Assembly (NCBI RefSeq): GCF_000802245.2
Contig: NZ_CP021080.1
Span: 1,364,001-1,428,000 of the forward strand
Source: Streptomyces pluripotens
GTDB taxonomy: Bacteria > Actinomycetota > Actinomycetes > Streptomycetales > Streptomycetaceae
DNA length: 64,000 bases
Direction of reading: 5' to 3'
Part shown: positions 39,912 to 49,161 of the stretch, one piece after another
Layout: each line of letters opens with the position of its first letter
Position numbering within the stretch: position 1 is the stretch's first letter
Notes under the pieces: generated by a model
What the model saw: only the letters and a program-made list of their open reading frames with translations
Told to the model about the DNA's origin: nothing
Databases searched by the model: none
Position numbers and translations under genes: made by a program

Positions 39912-41330
39912 CTATCCTCCGGTGTGCACCTGGAAGGCGGCCCGGCGCACGGCCTTGGCGAGGGCCGGGTCGGGGTGGGCGGCTGCGAGGGCGACCAGAA
40001 CCTGCACGGTGCGCGGATGGCCGACGGCGCGGACCTCGTCGAGTAGTTGGGGGACCGTGGGCTGCACCGCGGCCTCCAGGTGCCGCACCAGCATCGGCGC
40101 CTCGCCGTGGTCGGCGACGGCCGCGGCGGTGTCGACCCACAGCCAGGTGGCCTCCTCCCGGGTGAGGACCTCATGGGCGTCCTCAGGGTCGGCGCCGTCA
40201 TGCTCGGCGAGCCACAGCAAGGCGTACGGCCGCAGGACGGACTCGTCCACCACGGCCCGCACATCGGGCTCGGCAGGGGCGCCGACCACCCGCAGGGCCT
40301 CGAAGGCCAGGCCCCGCAGCAGGGCGTCGTCGCCCCGGGCGGCGCCGATCAGCTCACCGACGGCACTGCCGACGGGGCGGGCGGCAAGCCAGGCACGGTA
40401 CTCGGCACGGGCCGCGTTGGGGCGAAGGTGGGCACAGCCGCGGAGCATGTCCTCGGCGGACTGCTCGATGTTTCCGGCAGGGCTCTGCGCGGCCACGCAG
40501 ATCTGCTCCAGCTTGACCCACACCGCCCAGTTGCCCAGCGCGGTGAGCGTGGCCTGACCGTCGCCGTAGGTGAGGGCGCCGACGGAGGCGAGGGCCCGCA
40601 GCGCCCAGTCGAGCAAGGGCGCGAGCGGGGTGTCCGGGGCGGTGACCTCGTTCGTCGCCCCCGGCGAGCCCGCGGACTGTTCGGTGCCGGGCTCATAGGG
40701 AACCTCGCAGCGCTTGGTGCGCAACTCGGTGACCCGCTGCTGGAGCAGGTCGAGAAGCTGCGCAACCGGAACGGGTCCGGCGGACAGCTGGAGGAACGAG
40801 AGCACCTGGGGCATGGCCGAGACGACTTCGGCGACGGCGGCCGGCTCCTGTCCCTCGGGTTCCGGGCAGGCGAGCGACCAGGCGTCGAAGAGGGCGACCC
40901 AGCCACGCAGCACGGCACTGTCGTCGCGGTCCCAGGCGCGCAGCCGCCAGCCGGGGCGTGCGCTGTCGCCATGTACCTCGACAAGTCCGGCGAGGCGGGC
41001 CGTGTCCCAGTCGGCGCGGACCTGGGCGGCGATCAGCCCGAGGTCGGTGGCGGCGCGTTCGGCGGTCGCGTCGGAGAGGGTGGCCTTGCCGTCGGTGGTG
41101 GCCCCCTCCCGGCCGGGGCCGAGGGCGGCGTCGGCCCAGCGGGCGACACGGACGGCGCCGGCCAGGCCGGTGCGCGCCATTCCGGCCAGTTCTGCTGCGG
41201 CGGGGGTACCCGCGGGCGGCCGGGGTGCGGGGCGGTGCGGGTGCCGCTGGTTCACGGCTCTGGGGGCGGCGGCCAGGGGTCGGGGTCGGACGAGTCGAAG
41301 CCTGGAGTCGCGCGGGATACGGGACGTCAC
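39912..41330 (-). CDS. Hypothetical helical-repeat protein
   Basis: A 472-residue conserved Streptomyces hypothetical. It is rich in Ala, Leu and Arg. The second half has HEAT-like helical pairs (VGELIGAARGDDALLRGLAF, RPYALLWLAEHD, AVQPTVPQLLDEVRAVGHPR). There is no signal peptide, membrane helix or catalytic motif. The GTG at 41330 (TSRIPRDSRLRLVRP) is preferred to the ATG at 41405, but the ribosome-binding site is weak for both. It is convergent with the VOC gene (18-bp gap). The function is unknown. Confidence 0.65.
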   Translation of the reverse strand: MTSRIPRDSRLRLVRPRPLAAAPRAVNQRHPHRPAPRPPAGTPAAAELAGMARTGLAGAVRVARWADAALGPGREGATTDGKATLSDATAERAATDLGLIAAQVRADWDTARLAGLVEVHGDSARPGWRLRAWDRDDSAVLRGWVALFDAWSLACPEPEGQEPAAVAEVVSAMPQVLSFLQLSAGPVPVAQLLDLLQQRVTELRTKRCEVPYEPGTEQSAGSPGATNEVTAPDTPLAPLLDWALRALASVGALTYGDGQATLTALGNWAVWVKLEQICVAAQSPAGNIEQSAEDMLRGCAHLRPNAARAEYRAWLAARPVGSAVGELIGAARGDDALLRGLAFEALRVVGAPAEPDVRAVVDESVLRPYALLWLAEHDGADPEDAHEVLTREEATWLWVDTAAAVADHGEAPMLVRHLEAAVQPTVPQLLDEVRAVGHPRTVQVLVALAAAHPDPALAKAVRRAAFQVHTGG

Positions 41331-41500
41331 GGGTGCAGTCTTCCGGTTGACGGTCCGAAAACCCAAACGGAATGTCACGGGGGGCAACGGGGCTGGCCAA
41401 CGCACCGGGTCCGGATGGGGGCGAGTAGCTGTGATCAGGCCAGCAGTACAGCGCTAAACGGAACTGGTGGGCGAGGCTGGGACGGGGAGCCGGGCGGTCC

Positions 41501-42628
41501 TCACAGCAGCGGGGTCAGGAAACGGCGCAGACGCTCTTCGTAGGCCTTCGGGTCCGCATTCCACATCGCCGCGTGCGGGGCGCCCCGGACGGTGTGCAGG
41601 GTGACGGCATCGGCCCGCTGCCGCGCCAGGCGGCGGGAGAACTCCCACGGGGCCACCTGGTCGTCCGGACCGTGCATGATCAAGGTGGGCGCGGCGAGCC
41701 GGCCCGGGGCGGCCGTACCGGGCGCCCGGTCGGTGCGCAGTCCGGCCCGACCCTGCGCTGCCCGCACCGCAAGCGGAAGCAGTGGTTGCGGGGTGTGGCG
41801 GGCCCGTGCAAGGGCCCGCAGCGTGGACTCCCAGCTCAGCACCGGTGAGTCGAGGACCAGCCCGGCGACGCGCTCGCGCACCGCCGAGTGCTCGGCGGTG
41901 CGCAGCGCCATGGTCGCGCCGGTGGACCAGCCGAGGAGAACCACCTGGCGTGCGCCGTAGCGGACGGCGTAGCGAATCGCCGCGTCCACATCCCGCCATT
42001 CGGTCTCGCCGAGGTGGTTGAGGCCGTCCGGCGAGCGTGGGGCGCCGAGGTCACCGCGGTAGGCGAGCGCGAGGACCGGCAGGCGGCGGTCGTGCAGGAA
42101 TCCCATCAGGTTCATGGCGTGCTCGCGGGTGGTGCCCAGCCCGTGCACGGCGATCACCCAGATGTCCCGGTGGCCGGGCAGGAACCAGGCGGGCAGGGAG
42201 CCGAGTTCGCCCGGCACATTGATGTCGGCGTGGTCCAGACCGAGGGCGGTACCCGGGTTGCCGACGTAGACGTTCGGAGTGAGCCACACCGCGTCACCGG
42301 GGGTCAAGGTGCCGTGGGTGACGCGTTCCAGGCGCCGTACCACGGTGTCGGCCGAGTGCTGGGCCGCTTCCAGCACGGGCCCTACGACCGCGTGGGAGCC
42401 GTCACCGGCGAGTCCGTAGGTGCCACGGCGCAGGGCGGCCAGATCGCGGGTGAGCGTGATCCGGCCGGCGGCCGTGCCGTGCACGGTGAGGCGGGGTTCG
42501 GTGGGCAGTGGACGGCCCGCCGGTGCCTTCAGTGCGGCGTCACTGGCGAGCCGCCCGGCGGCCACGGAAGCCGCACCGGAGGCCAGTACCGCGGTGACCA
42601 CGGCGGCGGTCGCTCTGACTGTGCGCAC
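41501..42628 (-). CDS. Alpha/beta hydrolase, probably membrane-anchored
   Basis: A 375-residue alpha/beta-hydrolase-fold protein. The nucleophile elbow GWSTG places Ser at residue 236 of the chosen protein, preceded by HGLGTTREH (oxyanion region). The Asp and His follow in MHGPDDQVAPWE and RGAPHAAMW. The N-terminus (TVRATAAVVTAVLASGAASV) looks like a signal anchor. GTG at 42628 is chosen, and GTG at 42652 would add eight residues. The substrate is unknown. The 282-bp region after its start towards the aldolase gene contains nothing recognisable. Confidence 0.8.
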   Translation of the reverse strand: MRTVRATAAVVTAVLASGAASVAAGRLASDAALKAPAGRPLPTEPRLTVHGTAAGRITLTRDLAALRRGTYGLAGDGSHAVVGPVLEAAQHSADTVVRRLERVTHGTLTPGDAVWLTPNVYVGNPGTALGLDHADINVPGELGSLPAWFLPGHRDIWVIAVHGLGTTREHAMNLMGFLHDRRLPVLALAYRGDLGAPRSPDGLNHLGETEWRDVDAAIRYAVRYGARQVVLLGWSTGATMALRTAEHSAVRERVAGLVLDSPVLSWESTLRALARARHTPQPLLPLAVRAAQGRAGLRTDRAPGTAAPGRLAAPTLIMHGPDDQVAPWEFSRRLARQRADAVTLHTVRGAPHAAMWNADPKAYEERLRRFLTPLL

Positions 42629-42910
42629 GGGTCCAGTGTCGTGGGGGTTCACGTCACCGGCCAGCGGAAGGACGAGGCAGGGTGACGGCCGCGGTGGCGC
42701 GGCGCGGCCCGGCACCGCCGACGGCGTGCGCGGGGAGCCGGGCCGTGGGTGGGGCGATCGGGACGAGCTGATCAGCGGGACGGAAGCGGGGATCGGGGTT
42801 GACCGGAGGAACCGGGGACCAGCAGATCCGGAAGGGTCAGGAAGGACCAGATCGGGCGGGATCAGGGGAAGAGCGAGGTGAGGAACGCAGAGCCCGCCCG
42901 ACGACGGACG

Positions 42911-43639
42911 TCACCTCTGCTGGCCGTATCCCTTCAGGCGTTCTCCCACCTCGGTCAGTTGTGCCCTTGTCAGCAGGGAAGGTGTCAGGCCCGGCAGGGA
43001 GGACGCCGTCAGCCACAGACGGCACATCCACTCCAGTTGGGCAGTGCGGTCGTAGGCCTGGTCGAGGGTGGCGCCGTAGGTGATGGCGCCGTGGTTCTGC
43101 AACAGACAGCCGGAGCGGCCGTCGAGGGCGCGGAGCATGTTTCCGGCCAGCTCGTCCGTGCCGTACGGGGCGTAAGGAGCGACCCGGACCGGTCCACCGA
43201 GGGCAGCGGCCATGTAGTGGACGAGCGGCAGTTCGGGCACGAGCGTGGAGACCGCGGTCGCGTGCACGGCGTGGGTGTGGACGACCGCGTGGGCGTCGGT
43301 GGTGCGGTAGATGGCGAGGTGCATGGGCAGTTCGCTGGTCGGCACCAGACTGCCGAGCACCTGGCGCCCGGCGAGGTCGACTCCGGTGATGTCGTCCGGG
43401 GTGAGCCGGTCGTAGGGGACGCCCGACGGGGTGACCAGCACGAGGTCGCCGACGCGGGCGGAGACGTTGCCGGAGGTGCCGACCACCAGCCCGTCGGCGA
43501 CGGTCCGGCGCGCCGTCTCGACCAGCGCAGCCCAGACGTGTGCTGTTTCCCGTGTCGTTTCCCCCGCTGTTTCCCGCGCCGTCCTGGTCATTCCGCCGCC
43601 TGCCGCTTCCGCAGCCGGGTCCCGTCGTTGTTCAGCCAT
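42911..43639 (-). CDS. Class II aldolase/adducin family protein
   Basis: A 242-residue zinc enzyme of the FucA/AraD family. Markers are GTSGNVSAR (54-62), TPSG (70-73), the likely acid/base Glu103 (TSELPMH), zinc His121 and His123 (HTHAVHA) and His183 (NHGAI). Members include fuculose-phosphate aldolase, ribulose-phosphate epimerase and methylthioribulose-phosphate dehydratase. The sequence does not decide between them. The N-terminal ~35 residues are unusual, Thr/Glu/Arg repeat-like (TARETAGETTRETA). It is a single gene, divergent from the lysozyme gene. Confidence 0.86.
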   Translation of the reverse strand: MAEQRRDPAAEAAGGGMTRTARETAGETTRETAHVWAALVETARRTVADGLVVGTSGNVSARVGDLVLVTPSGVPYDRLTPDDITGVDLAGRQVLGSLVPTSELPMHLAIYRTTDAHAVVHTHAVHATAVSTLVPELPLVHYMAAALGGPVRVAPYAPYGTDELAGNMLRALDGRSGCLLQNHGAITYGATLDQAYDRTAQLEWMCRLWLTASSLPGLTPSLLTRAQLTEVGERLKGYGQQR

Positions 43640-43831
43640 GCCGGGATCCTGCCAGCCGGGTCGGCGCCGGGTGATCCGACCAGGTGACTCGGGCTGGAAG
43701 CCGTACCCCCGTACGAGTGGAAACCGCAGTGAATCACCAGAAAATGCCACTGATCCGATCATCATGAGGTCTCCGATGATCCCTCCTGCCCGCTCGGCGA
43801 CCCTTCGCCCGCCACCTCGGGGAGACGACGC

Positions 43832-44602
43832 ATGGCCCGTGTACGCACCCCCCTCCGCCGCCGCGCCGGTGCCCTCACGGCGGCCACGGCAGCACTCGCC
43901 CTCGCAGCTCCCGCAGCCGCGGCGGCCGGGCCACCGGAAGTGGCAGCACGACTGCCCCGGGGGCACGACGTGTCGTCCCACCAGAAGCGCGTCGACTGGC
44001 CCGCGGCGTGGTCGAAGGGCGCACGGTTCGTCTACGTCAAGGCGACCGAGTCCACGGGTTACCGCAATCCCTACTTCTCCCGCCAGTACGCCGGAGCGAG
44101 CAAGGCCGGCCTGTTCCGCGGTGCGTACCACTTCGCCCGGCCGGACCGGTCCTCCGGCGCTCGGCAGGCGGCGTACTTCGTGCGGCACGGCGGCGACTGG
44201 CACGCGGACGGACGGACGCTGCCGCCCGCGCTGGACATCGAGTACAACCCCTACAACCCGAAGCGGAGGTGCTACGGACTGAGCAAGGCGCGCATGGTCC
44301 GCTGGATCCGGTCCTTCAGCGACGAGATGAAGCGGCGCACCGGCCGCCGGCCGGTGATCTACACGACGACCCAGTGGTGGAAGCTCTGCACCGGCAACAG
44401 CCGCGCCTTCTCCTCCTCCCACGCCCTGTGGATCGCCCGACACGGGACCCCGCGGCCCGGGGCGCTACCAGGCGGCTGGCGGTACTGGACGTTCTGGCAG
44501 TACGGAAGCCAGGGCAAACTGCCGGGTGACGAGAATCTCTTCAACGGGTCGCCAACCCAGCTGCGGACCTTCGCGCGAGGTCAAAGGCCAAGGGGCGCCT
44601 GA
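43832..44602 (+). CDS. Secreted GH25 lysozyme (muramidase)
   Basis: A 256-residue family 25 glycoside hydrolase. A signal peptide covers about residues 1-32 (Arg-rich start, Ala-rich core, AAAAAG). The catalytic domain starts at GHDVSSHQ (D46) and contains ALDIEYN with D135 and E137 of the DxE pair. FWQYGSQGKLPGDENLFNG closes the fold. It cleaves the beta-1,4 bond of peptidoglycan outside the cell, as in the Streptomyces cellosyl type. No substrate-binding module is attached. Confidence 0.93.
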   Translation: MARVRTPLRRRAGALTAATAALALAAPAAAAAGPPEVAARLPRGHDVSSHQKRVDWPAAWSKGARFVYVKATESTGYRNPYFSRQYAGASKAGLFRGAYHFARPDRSSGARQAAYFVRHGGDWHADGRTLPPALDIEYNPYNPKRRCYGLSKARMVRWIRSFSDEMKRRTGRRPVIYTTTQWWKLCTGNSRAFSSSHALWIARHGTPRPGALPGGWRYWTFWQYGSQGKLPGDENLFNGSPTQLRTFARGQRPRGA

Positions 44603-44661
44603 GTCGACGGCTGAGAAGCGGAACCCCAACCCCCACCGCGGACACCCTGCAGCCCGCCCCA

Positions 44662-44683
44662 GTTCACCTTCCGTTCACCCAGG
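44662..44683 (+). promoter_or_regulatory. PHO box (PhoP direct repeats)
   Basis: Two adjacent 11-bp direct repeats, GTTCACCTTCC and GTTCACCCAGG, fit the Streptomyces PhoP consensus GTTCACC-N4. They lie 48 bp before the pit start, and a weaker third unit (GTTACCTACG) follows. Phosphate-dependent control of the pit operon by PhoP is therefore very likely. Whether it activates or represses is not shown by the sequence. Confidence 0.85.
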
Positions 44684-44730
44684 TTACCTACGTTCGTCCA
44701 GCCAATGACCTCGAACGATTGCCTGGGTAA

Positions 44731-45990
44731 ATGGAAAGCTTCTCGCTGATCCTCGCGATTGTGGTGGTAACCGCACTCGCGTTTGATTTCACGAACGGTT
44801 TCCACGACACCGCCAACGCGATGGCCACCACCATCTCCACAGGCGCCATGAAGCCCAAGATCGCGGTCGCGATGTCCGCCGTCCTCAACCTCGTGGGCGC
44901 CTTCCTCTCCGTGGAGGTCGCGAACACGATCTCCAAGGGTCTCGTCGACGAGACCGGCATACGTCCTGAGGTCATCTTCGCCGCGCTGGTCGGCGCGATC
45001 CTCTGGAACCTGGTGACCTGGCTGGTGGGCCTGCCCTCAAGTTCCTCGCACGCCCTGATGGGCGGCCTGATCGGCGCAGCCGTCGCCTCCGCCGGCTTCG
45101 GCGCCGTACACGGTGGCGTCCTGGTCACCAAGGTGCTGCTCCCCGCGGTCGCCGCACCGGTCGTGGCAGGTGTCGCGGCCATGTTGGCCACCCGTTTCTC
45201 CTACGGCATCGGCAGCAAGGCCGAGACCGAGGGCGAAGCCACCCGCAAGGGTTACCGCGCCGGCCAGATCGCCTCCGCCGGCCTGGTCTCGCTCGCCCAC
45301 GGCACCAACGACGCCCAGAAGACGATGGGCATCATCACCCTCGCGCTGATCGCCGGCGGTGCCATCGCCCCCGGCTCCAACCCTCCCACCTGGGTGATCC
45401 TCTCCGCGGGCCTGGCCATCGCGCTCGGCACCTACATCGGCGGCTGGCGCATCATCCGCACCATGGGCAAGGGGCTGACCGACCTGGAGCCGCGCCAGGG
45501 CTTCGCCGCCCAGACCAGTGCCGCGACCGCCATCCTGGCCTCCTCCCACCTGGGTTTCTCGCTCTCCACCACCCACGTCGTCTCCGGCTCGGTGATGGGT
45601 GCGGGCCTGGGCCGCAAGGGCGGAGTGGTCCGCTGGTCGACCGCGACCCGCATGACCGTCGCCTGGGTGCTCACCCTCCCGGCCGCCGCACTGGTCGGCG
45701 CGGGTGCCGAATCCATCACGGACCTGGGCAACTGGGGCACTGCCGCCGTCGCCGTCTTCCTGGTCGCCGCGAGCACCGCGATCTGGAAGATCTCCCGCCG
45801 CGAGGTCGTCAACCACACCAACGTCGTGGAGGACGACAGCGAGCCGGCCGGCGTGGTGACCACCGCCATCGCCGCCGTGACCCCGCCTCCGGCCGGCCCG
45901 GTCACCGAGGACCTGACGGCCACGATCGCGGCCCCGGTCGCCGAATCGACCTCCGCCGCTCCGGCGACCCCGCCGACCGCAGCGGTCTGA
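44731..45990 (+). CDS. Inorganic phosphate transporter, Pit family (pitH2-like)
   Basis: A 419-residue membrane transporter of the PiT family for metal-phosphate symport. The signatures FTNGFHDTANAMATTIS near residue 22 and SLAHGTNDAQKTMGIITLAL near residue 190 are the duplicated GxxDxxNA-type motifs. About ten membrane segments are present, with a Pro/Ala/Thr-rich tail. The neighbourhood (PHO box, small membrane protein, then a B12 riboswitch and cobalamin genes) matches the pitH2 locus I know from S. coelicolor. The ribosome-binding site is weak. Confidence 0.92.
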   Translation: MESFSLILAIVVVTALAFDFTNGFHDTANAMATTISTGAMKPKIAVAMSAVLNLVGAFLSVEVANTISKGLVDETGIRPEVIFAALVGAILWNLVTWLVGLPSSSSHALMGGLIGAAVASAGFGAVHGGVLVTKVLLPAVAAPVVAGVAAMLATRFSYGIGSKAETEGEATRKGYRAGQIASAGLVSLAHGTNDAQKTMGIITLALIAGGAIAPGSNPPTWVILSAGLAIALGTYIGGWRIIRTMGKGLTDLEPRQGFAAQTSAATAILASSHLGFSLSTTHVVSGSVMGAGLGRKGGVVRWSTATRMTVAWVLTLPAAALVGAGAESITDLGNWGTAAVAVFLVAASTAIWKISRREVVNHTNVVEDDSEPAGVVTTAIAAVTPPPAGPVTEDLTATIAAPVAESTSAAPATPPTAAV

Positions 45991-46021
45991 CCCCGAGCAC
46001 CTGGTTCAACAAGGAAGCATC

Positions 46022-46249
46022 ATGAAGATCGACTGGGCAGCCATCGGCTCCGTCTTCGGCGTCAGCCTCGTGGTCACCGTGGGACTGGTGGCCCTGTTCA
46101 CCCTCGGCATCGCGGGCCTGTCGCGGCGTGAGAAGGCCGTAGCCCAGGGCGGTTCCGCCGCCCTGGCCATCACCGGCGCCTACGCCTGCTTCGCAGCCTG
46201 CGCGGCGGCGGTGGCGTACGGCATCTACCTGATCGTGGGCAAGGGCTGA
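46022..46249 (+). CDS. Small two-helix membrane protein in the pit operon
   Basis: A 75-residue protein with two membrane segments (AIGSVFGVSLVVTVGLVALF and GAYACFAACAAAVAYGIYLI) joined by a basic loop (LSRREKAVAQGG). It lies 31 bp after pit and before the operon's terminator, with a good ribosome-binding site (AAGGAAG). It is a conserved companion of actinobacterial pit genes and probably helps the transporter or its assembly, but no function is established. Confidence 0.75.
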   Translation: MKIDWAAIGSVFGVSLVVTVGLVALFTLGIAGLSRREKAVAQGGSAALAITGAYACFAACAAAVAYGIYLIVGKG

Positions 46250-46290
46250 CCCACCGGCCTCCCACGGCCAGGCCCGAACGACCACTCCAC

Positions 46291-46325
46291 AGGCTCCCCT
46301 CCGGCTCTGCCGCGCAGGGGAGCCT
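46291..46325 (+). terminator. Terminator of the pit operon
   Basis: Perfect arms AGGCTCCCCT and AGGGGAGCCT around a 15-nt loop, followed by TTGT. It separates the phosphate operon from the riboswitch that follows. Confidence 0.75.
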
Positions 46326-46508
46326 TGTACATCTCTGGCGTGCGTGTCCGGGCCGGCTCGGCTCCGCGTGCCTCGCCGTCCCGCTCGTACCCGCCCCACC
46401 ACATGCCCCGTCCGCCCCGCGGTGTGGGGATCGGCACACTCTCCCCGTGCAGGTCAACAGCAAGTTGACGGCCCTTCCGGGCGCGTGGTGGACTGCCCAG
46501 GCCATGTA

Positions 46509-46605
46509 CGGCGGCAGAAGAGGAAGCCGGTGCGAATCCGGCGCGGTCCCGCCACTGTCACCGGGGAAGAACCCCCGGGAGCCAGGAACTCTCACCGCCG
46601 GATCT
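46509..46605 (+). promoter_or_regulatory. Cobalamin riboswitch
   Basis: The core elements of the adenosylcobalamin riboswitch are clear: AGAGGAAGCCGGTGCGAATC, then CGGCGCGGTCCCGCCACTGT, and the B12 box GAGCCAGGAACTCTC. CGGCGG (46509-46514) can pair with CCGCCG (46595-46600) to close the fold. It lies about 100 bp upstream of cbiB and should repress the cobalamin operon when B12 is plentiful. Additional 5' parts, from about 46440, may belong to it. Confidence 0.9.
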
Positions 46606-46647
46606 CGTCGAACCAGGGCGCGGACACCCTGAGTGAGGACACGCATC

Positions 46648-46707
46648 ATGCTCGGCTGCCGATCGAGGACCAGTACCAGGCCCACCCCTGCGCCCACGGC
46701 TGGCTGA
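46648..46707 (+). CDS. Possible 19-aa leader peptide before cbiB
   Basis: An ATG with a reasonable ribosome-binding site (GAGG, 9 bp upstream) opens a 20-codon frame encoding MLGCRSRTSTRPTPAPTAG. It stops 4 bp before the cbiB ATG, and cbiB itself has no visible ribosome-binding site. A leader peptide coupling translation from the riboswitch region into cbiB would explain both. There is no protein-level evidence, and the composition is Pro/Thr-rich. Confidence 0.35.
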   Translation: MLGCRSRTSTRPTPAPTAG

Positions 46708-46711
46708 GCCG

Positions 46712-47656
46712 ATGGGTGCCGATCGCTCCTACGCGTACGGCGCCGCCGCCGGCCTTCTCGGTGACCTGCTCCTCGGCGATCCGCGCCGCGGGCATCCGGT
46801 CGCCGTGTTCGGACGGGCCGCCGGAACCGTGGAACGCGTGCTGTGGCACGACCACCGCGGCTGGGGCGCGCTGCACACGGCCGTGTGCGCCGGCGGCGCC
46901 GTCGCCCTGGGCGCCGCCGCCGCACGCACCGCACGTCCCTCTCCCACCGCCTCCGCCGCACTGACCGCCGCCGCCACCTGGGCCGTCGTCGGCGGCACTT
47001 CACTGGTCCGGGAAGCCCGCGCGATCGAACGTGCCCTGGAGGTCGGGGACATCGAGGCGGCCAGGGCGCGGCTGCCCCATCTGTGCGGACGGGACCCGCA
47101 GGCACTGGACGCCGACGGGATCGCCCGCGCCGTGGTCGAGTCGGTCGCCGAGAACACCTCCGACGCGGTGGTGGGCGCCCTGTTGTGGGGAGCCGTGGCG
47201 GGAGTGCCGGGGCTCCTCGGGTTCCGGGCGGTCAACACCCTCGACGCCATGGTCGGTCACCGATCCGCCCGCTACCGGCGCTACGGCTGGGCCTCGGCCC
47301 GCCTCGACGACCTCGCCGGCTGGCCCGGAGCCCGCCTGACGGCGGTCCTCGCCGCACTCGCCGGGCCCGATCCCCAGGGTGCCCTACGGGCCTGGCGGGC
47401 GGACGCGGCCCGGCATCCGAGCCCCAACGCGGGACCGGTGGAGGCTTCCTTCGCGGGCGCCCTCGGCGTACGGCTCGGCGGCACCCTCTCCTACGGCGGC
47501 CGGGTCGAACACCGCCCCGTACTCAACGGCGTCGCCGGACGTGCGGTGCGGGTCACCGACATCGACCGGGCCGTACGGCTCTCCCGCCGCGTCGGCCTGC
47601 TCGCGCTCGGCGCCACCGTCGCCGTGCGCCTCCTCGTGAAGGGACGTGGGAAGTGA
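46712..47656 (+). CDS. cbiB: Adenosylcobinamide-phosphate synthase CbiB (CobD)
   Basis: A 314-residue membrane-associated protein of the CbiB/CobD family, which attaches the aminopropanol arm to adenosylcobyric acid. Family blocks are GLLGDLLLGDPRRGHPVAVF near the N-terminus and VVESVAENTSDAVVGALLWG, then FRAVNTLDAMVGHR and RYRRYGWASARLDDLA. Several hydrophobic segments are present. It is the first large gene after the riboswitch. Its stop overlaps the cobQ GTG (GTGA). Confidence 0.93.
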   Translation: MGADRSYAYGAAAGLLGDLLLGDPRRGHPVAVFGRAAGTVERVLWHDHRGWGALHTAVCAGGAVALGAAAARTARPSPTASAALTAAATWAVVGGTSLVREARAIERALEVGDIEAARARLPHLCGRDPQALDADGIARAVVESVAENTSDAVVGALLWGAVAGVPGLLGFRAVNTLDAMVGHRSARYRRYGWASARLDDLAGWPGARLTAVLAALAGPDPQGALRAWRADAARHPSPNAGPVEASFAGALGVRLGGTLSYGGRVEHRPVLNGVAGRAVRVTDIDRAVRLSRRVGLLALGATVAVRLLVKGRGK

Positions 47657-49161
47657 ACGGTGGTCTGCTGGTCGCCGGCACCACCTCCGATGCCGGAAAG
47701 AGCGTCGTGACGGCAGGCATCTGCCGGTGGCTGGTGCGTCAGGGTGTGAAGGTGGCGCCCTTCAAGGCGCAGAACATGTCCCTCAACTCCTTCGTCACGC
47801 GGGAGGGCGCGGAGATCGGGCGGGCCCAGGCCATGCAGGCCCAGGCGTGCCGGATCGAGCCGACGGCACTGATGAATCCGGTGCTGCTCAAACCGGGCGG
47901 TGAGCAGAGCAGCCAGGTGGTGCTGCTGGGCAGGCCGGTGGGCGAGCTGAGTGCACGCGGCTACCACGGGGGGCGGCAACAGCGGCTGCTCGGCACGGTG
48001 CTGGACTGCCTGGCCGAGTTGCGGGGCACGTATGACGCGGTGATCTGTGAGGGGGCCGGTTCGCCCGCGGAGATCAATCTGCGGCGCACCGACATCGTGA
48101 ACATGGGGATCGCGCGGAACGCACGGCTCCCCGTGCTCGTCGTCGGCGACATCGACCGTGGGGGCGTGTTCGCCTCCTTCTTCGGCACGCTCGCCCTGCT
48201 CTCCCCCGAGGACCAGGAACTGGTCGCCGGGTTCCTGGTGAACAAGTTCCGGGGGGACGTCTCACTGCTGGAGCCGGGGCTGGAGATGCTGCACGGGCTC
48301 ACCGGACGGCGCACCTACGGCGTGCTGCCCTTCCGGCACGGCCTCGGCATCGACGAGGAGGACGGGCTCAGGGTCTCGCTGCGCGGCAGCGTGCGGGAGT
48401 CCGCGGTGGCTCCCCCGGTCGGTGCGGACGTGCTGCGGGTCGCCGTCTGCGCGATCCCGCTGATGTCCAACTTCACGGACGTGGACGCGCTCGCCGCCGA
48501 ACCGGGTGTCGTGGTGCGGTTCGTGGACCGGCCCGAGGAACTGGCGGACGCCGATCTGGTGGTGGTCCCGGGAACGCGCGGGACCGTGCGGGCCCTGGAG
48601 TGGCTGCGGGAGCGGGGACTCGCACAGGCACTCGTCAGGAGAGCCGCGGAAGAACGTCCCGTCCTCGGCATCTGCGGTGGCTTCCAGATCCTCGGCGAAC
48701 ACATCGCGGACGAGGTCGAATCACGCGCCGGAGACGTCTCGGGGCTCGGCATCCTGCCCGTCCGCGTCCGGTTCGCCCGCGAGAAGACCCTCGCCCGGCC
48801 GGCCGGAGAAGCCCTCGGTGAGCCGGTCCAGGGGTACGAGATCCACCACGGTGTCGCGGACGTCCACGGTGGGCAGGCCTTCCTGGACGGTTGCCGGGTC
48901 GGCCGGACCTGGGGCACCCACTGGCACGGTTCACTGGAGTCGGACGGCTTCCGGCGGGCCTTTCTGCGCGAGGTGGCCGCCGCCGCGGGCCGCCGCTTCG
49001 TTCCCGCCCCCGACACCTCGTTCGCCGCGCTGCGCGAGGAGCAGCTGGACCGGCTCGGCGACCTGATCGAACAGCACGCGGACACGGACGCGCTCTGGCG
49101 GCTCATCGAGTCGGGCGCGCCACAAGGACTGCCCTTCATTCCACCGGGAGCGCCCGCATGA
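47653..49161 (+). CDS. cobQ: Cobyric acid synthase CobQ (CbiP)
   Basis: A 502-residue amidotransferase that amidates the b, d, e and g side chains of adenosylcobyrinic acid a,c-diamide. The N-terminal synthetase domain starts with the ATP site GTTSDAGKSVVTAGICRWL. The glutamine-hydrolysing class I domain has its nucleophile Cys341 in VLGICGGFQILG and the His region YEIHHG. The GTG start overlaps cbiB, and the stop overlaps the cobN ATG (ATGA). The length is normal for the family. Confidence 0.95.
   Translation: MNGGLLVAGTTSDAGKSVVTAGICRWLVRQGVKVAPFKAQNMSLNSFVTREGAEIGRAQAMQAQACRIEPTALMNPVLLKPGGEQSSQVVLLGRPVGELSARGYHGGRQQRLLGTVLDCLAELRGTYDAVICEGAGSPAEINLRRTDIVNMGIARNARLPVLVVGDIDRGGVFASFFGTLALLSPEDQELVAGFLVNKFRGDVSLLEPGLEMLHGLTGRRTYGVLPFRHGLGIDEEDGLRVSLRGSVRESAVAPPVGADVLRVAVCAIPLMSNFTDVDALAAEPGVVVRFVDRPEELADADLVVVPGTRGTVRALEWLRERGLAQALVRRAAEERPVLGICGGFQILGEHIADEVESRAGDVSGLGILPVRVRFAREKTLARPAGEALGEPVQGYEIHHGVADVHGGQAFLDGCRVGRTWGTHWHGSLESDGFRRAFLREVAAAAGRRFVPAPDTSFAALREEQLDRLGDLIEQHADTDALWRLIESGAPQGLPFIPPGAPA

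Noticed and set aside
46344..46964. 206-codon ORF spanning the riboswitch
   Set aside because: It runs through the conserved riboswitch core and then out of frame through cbiB.
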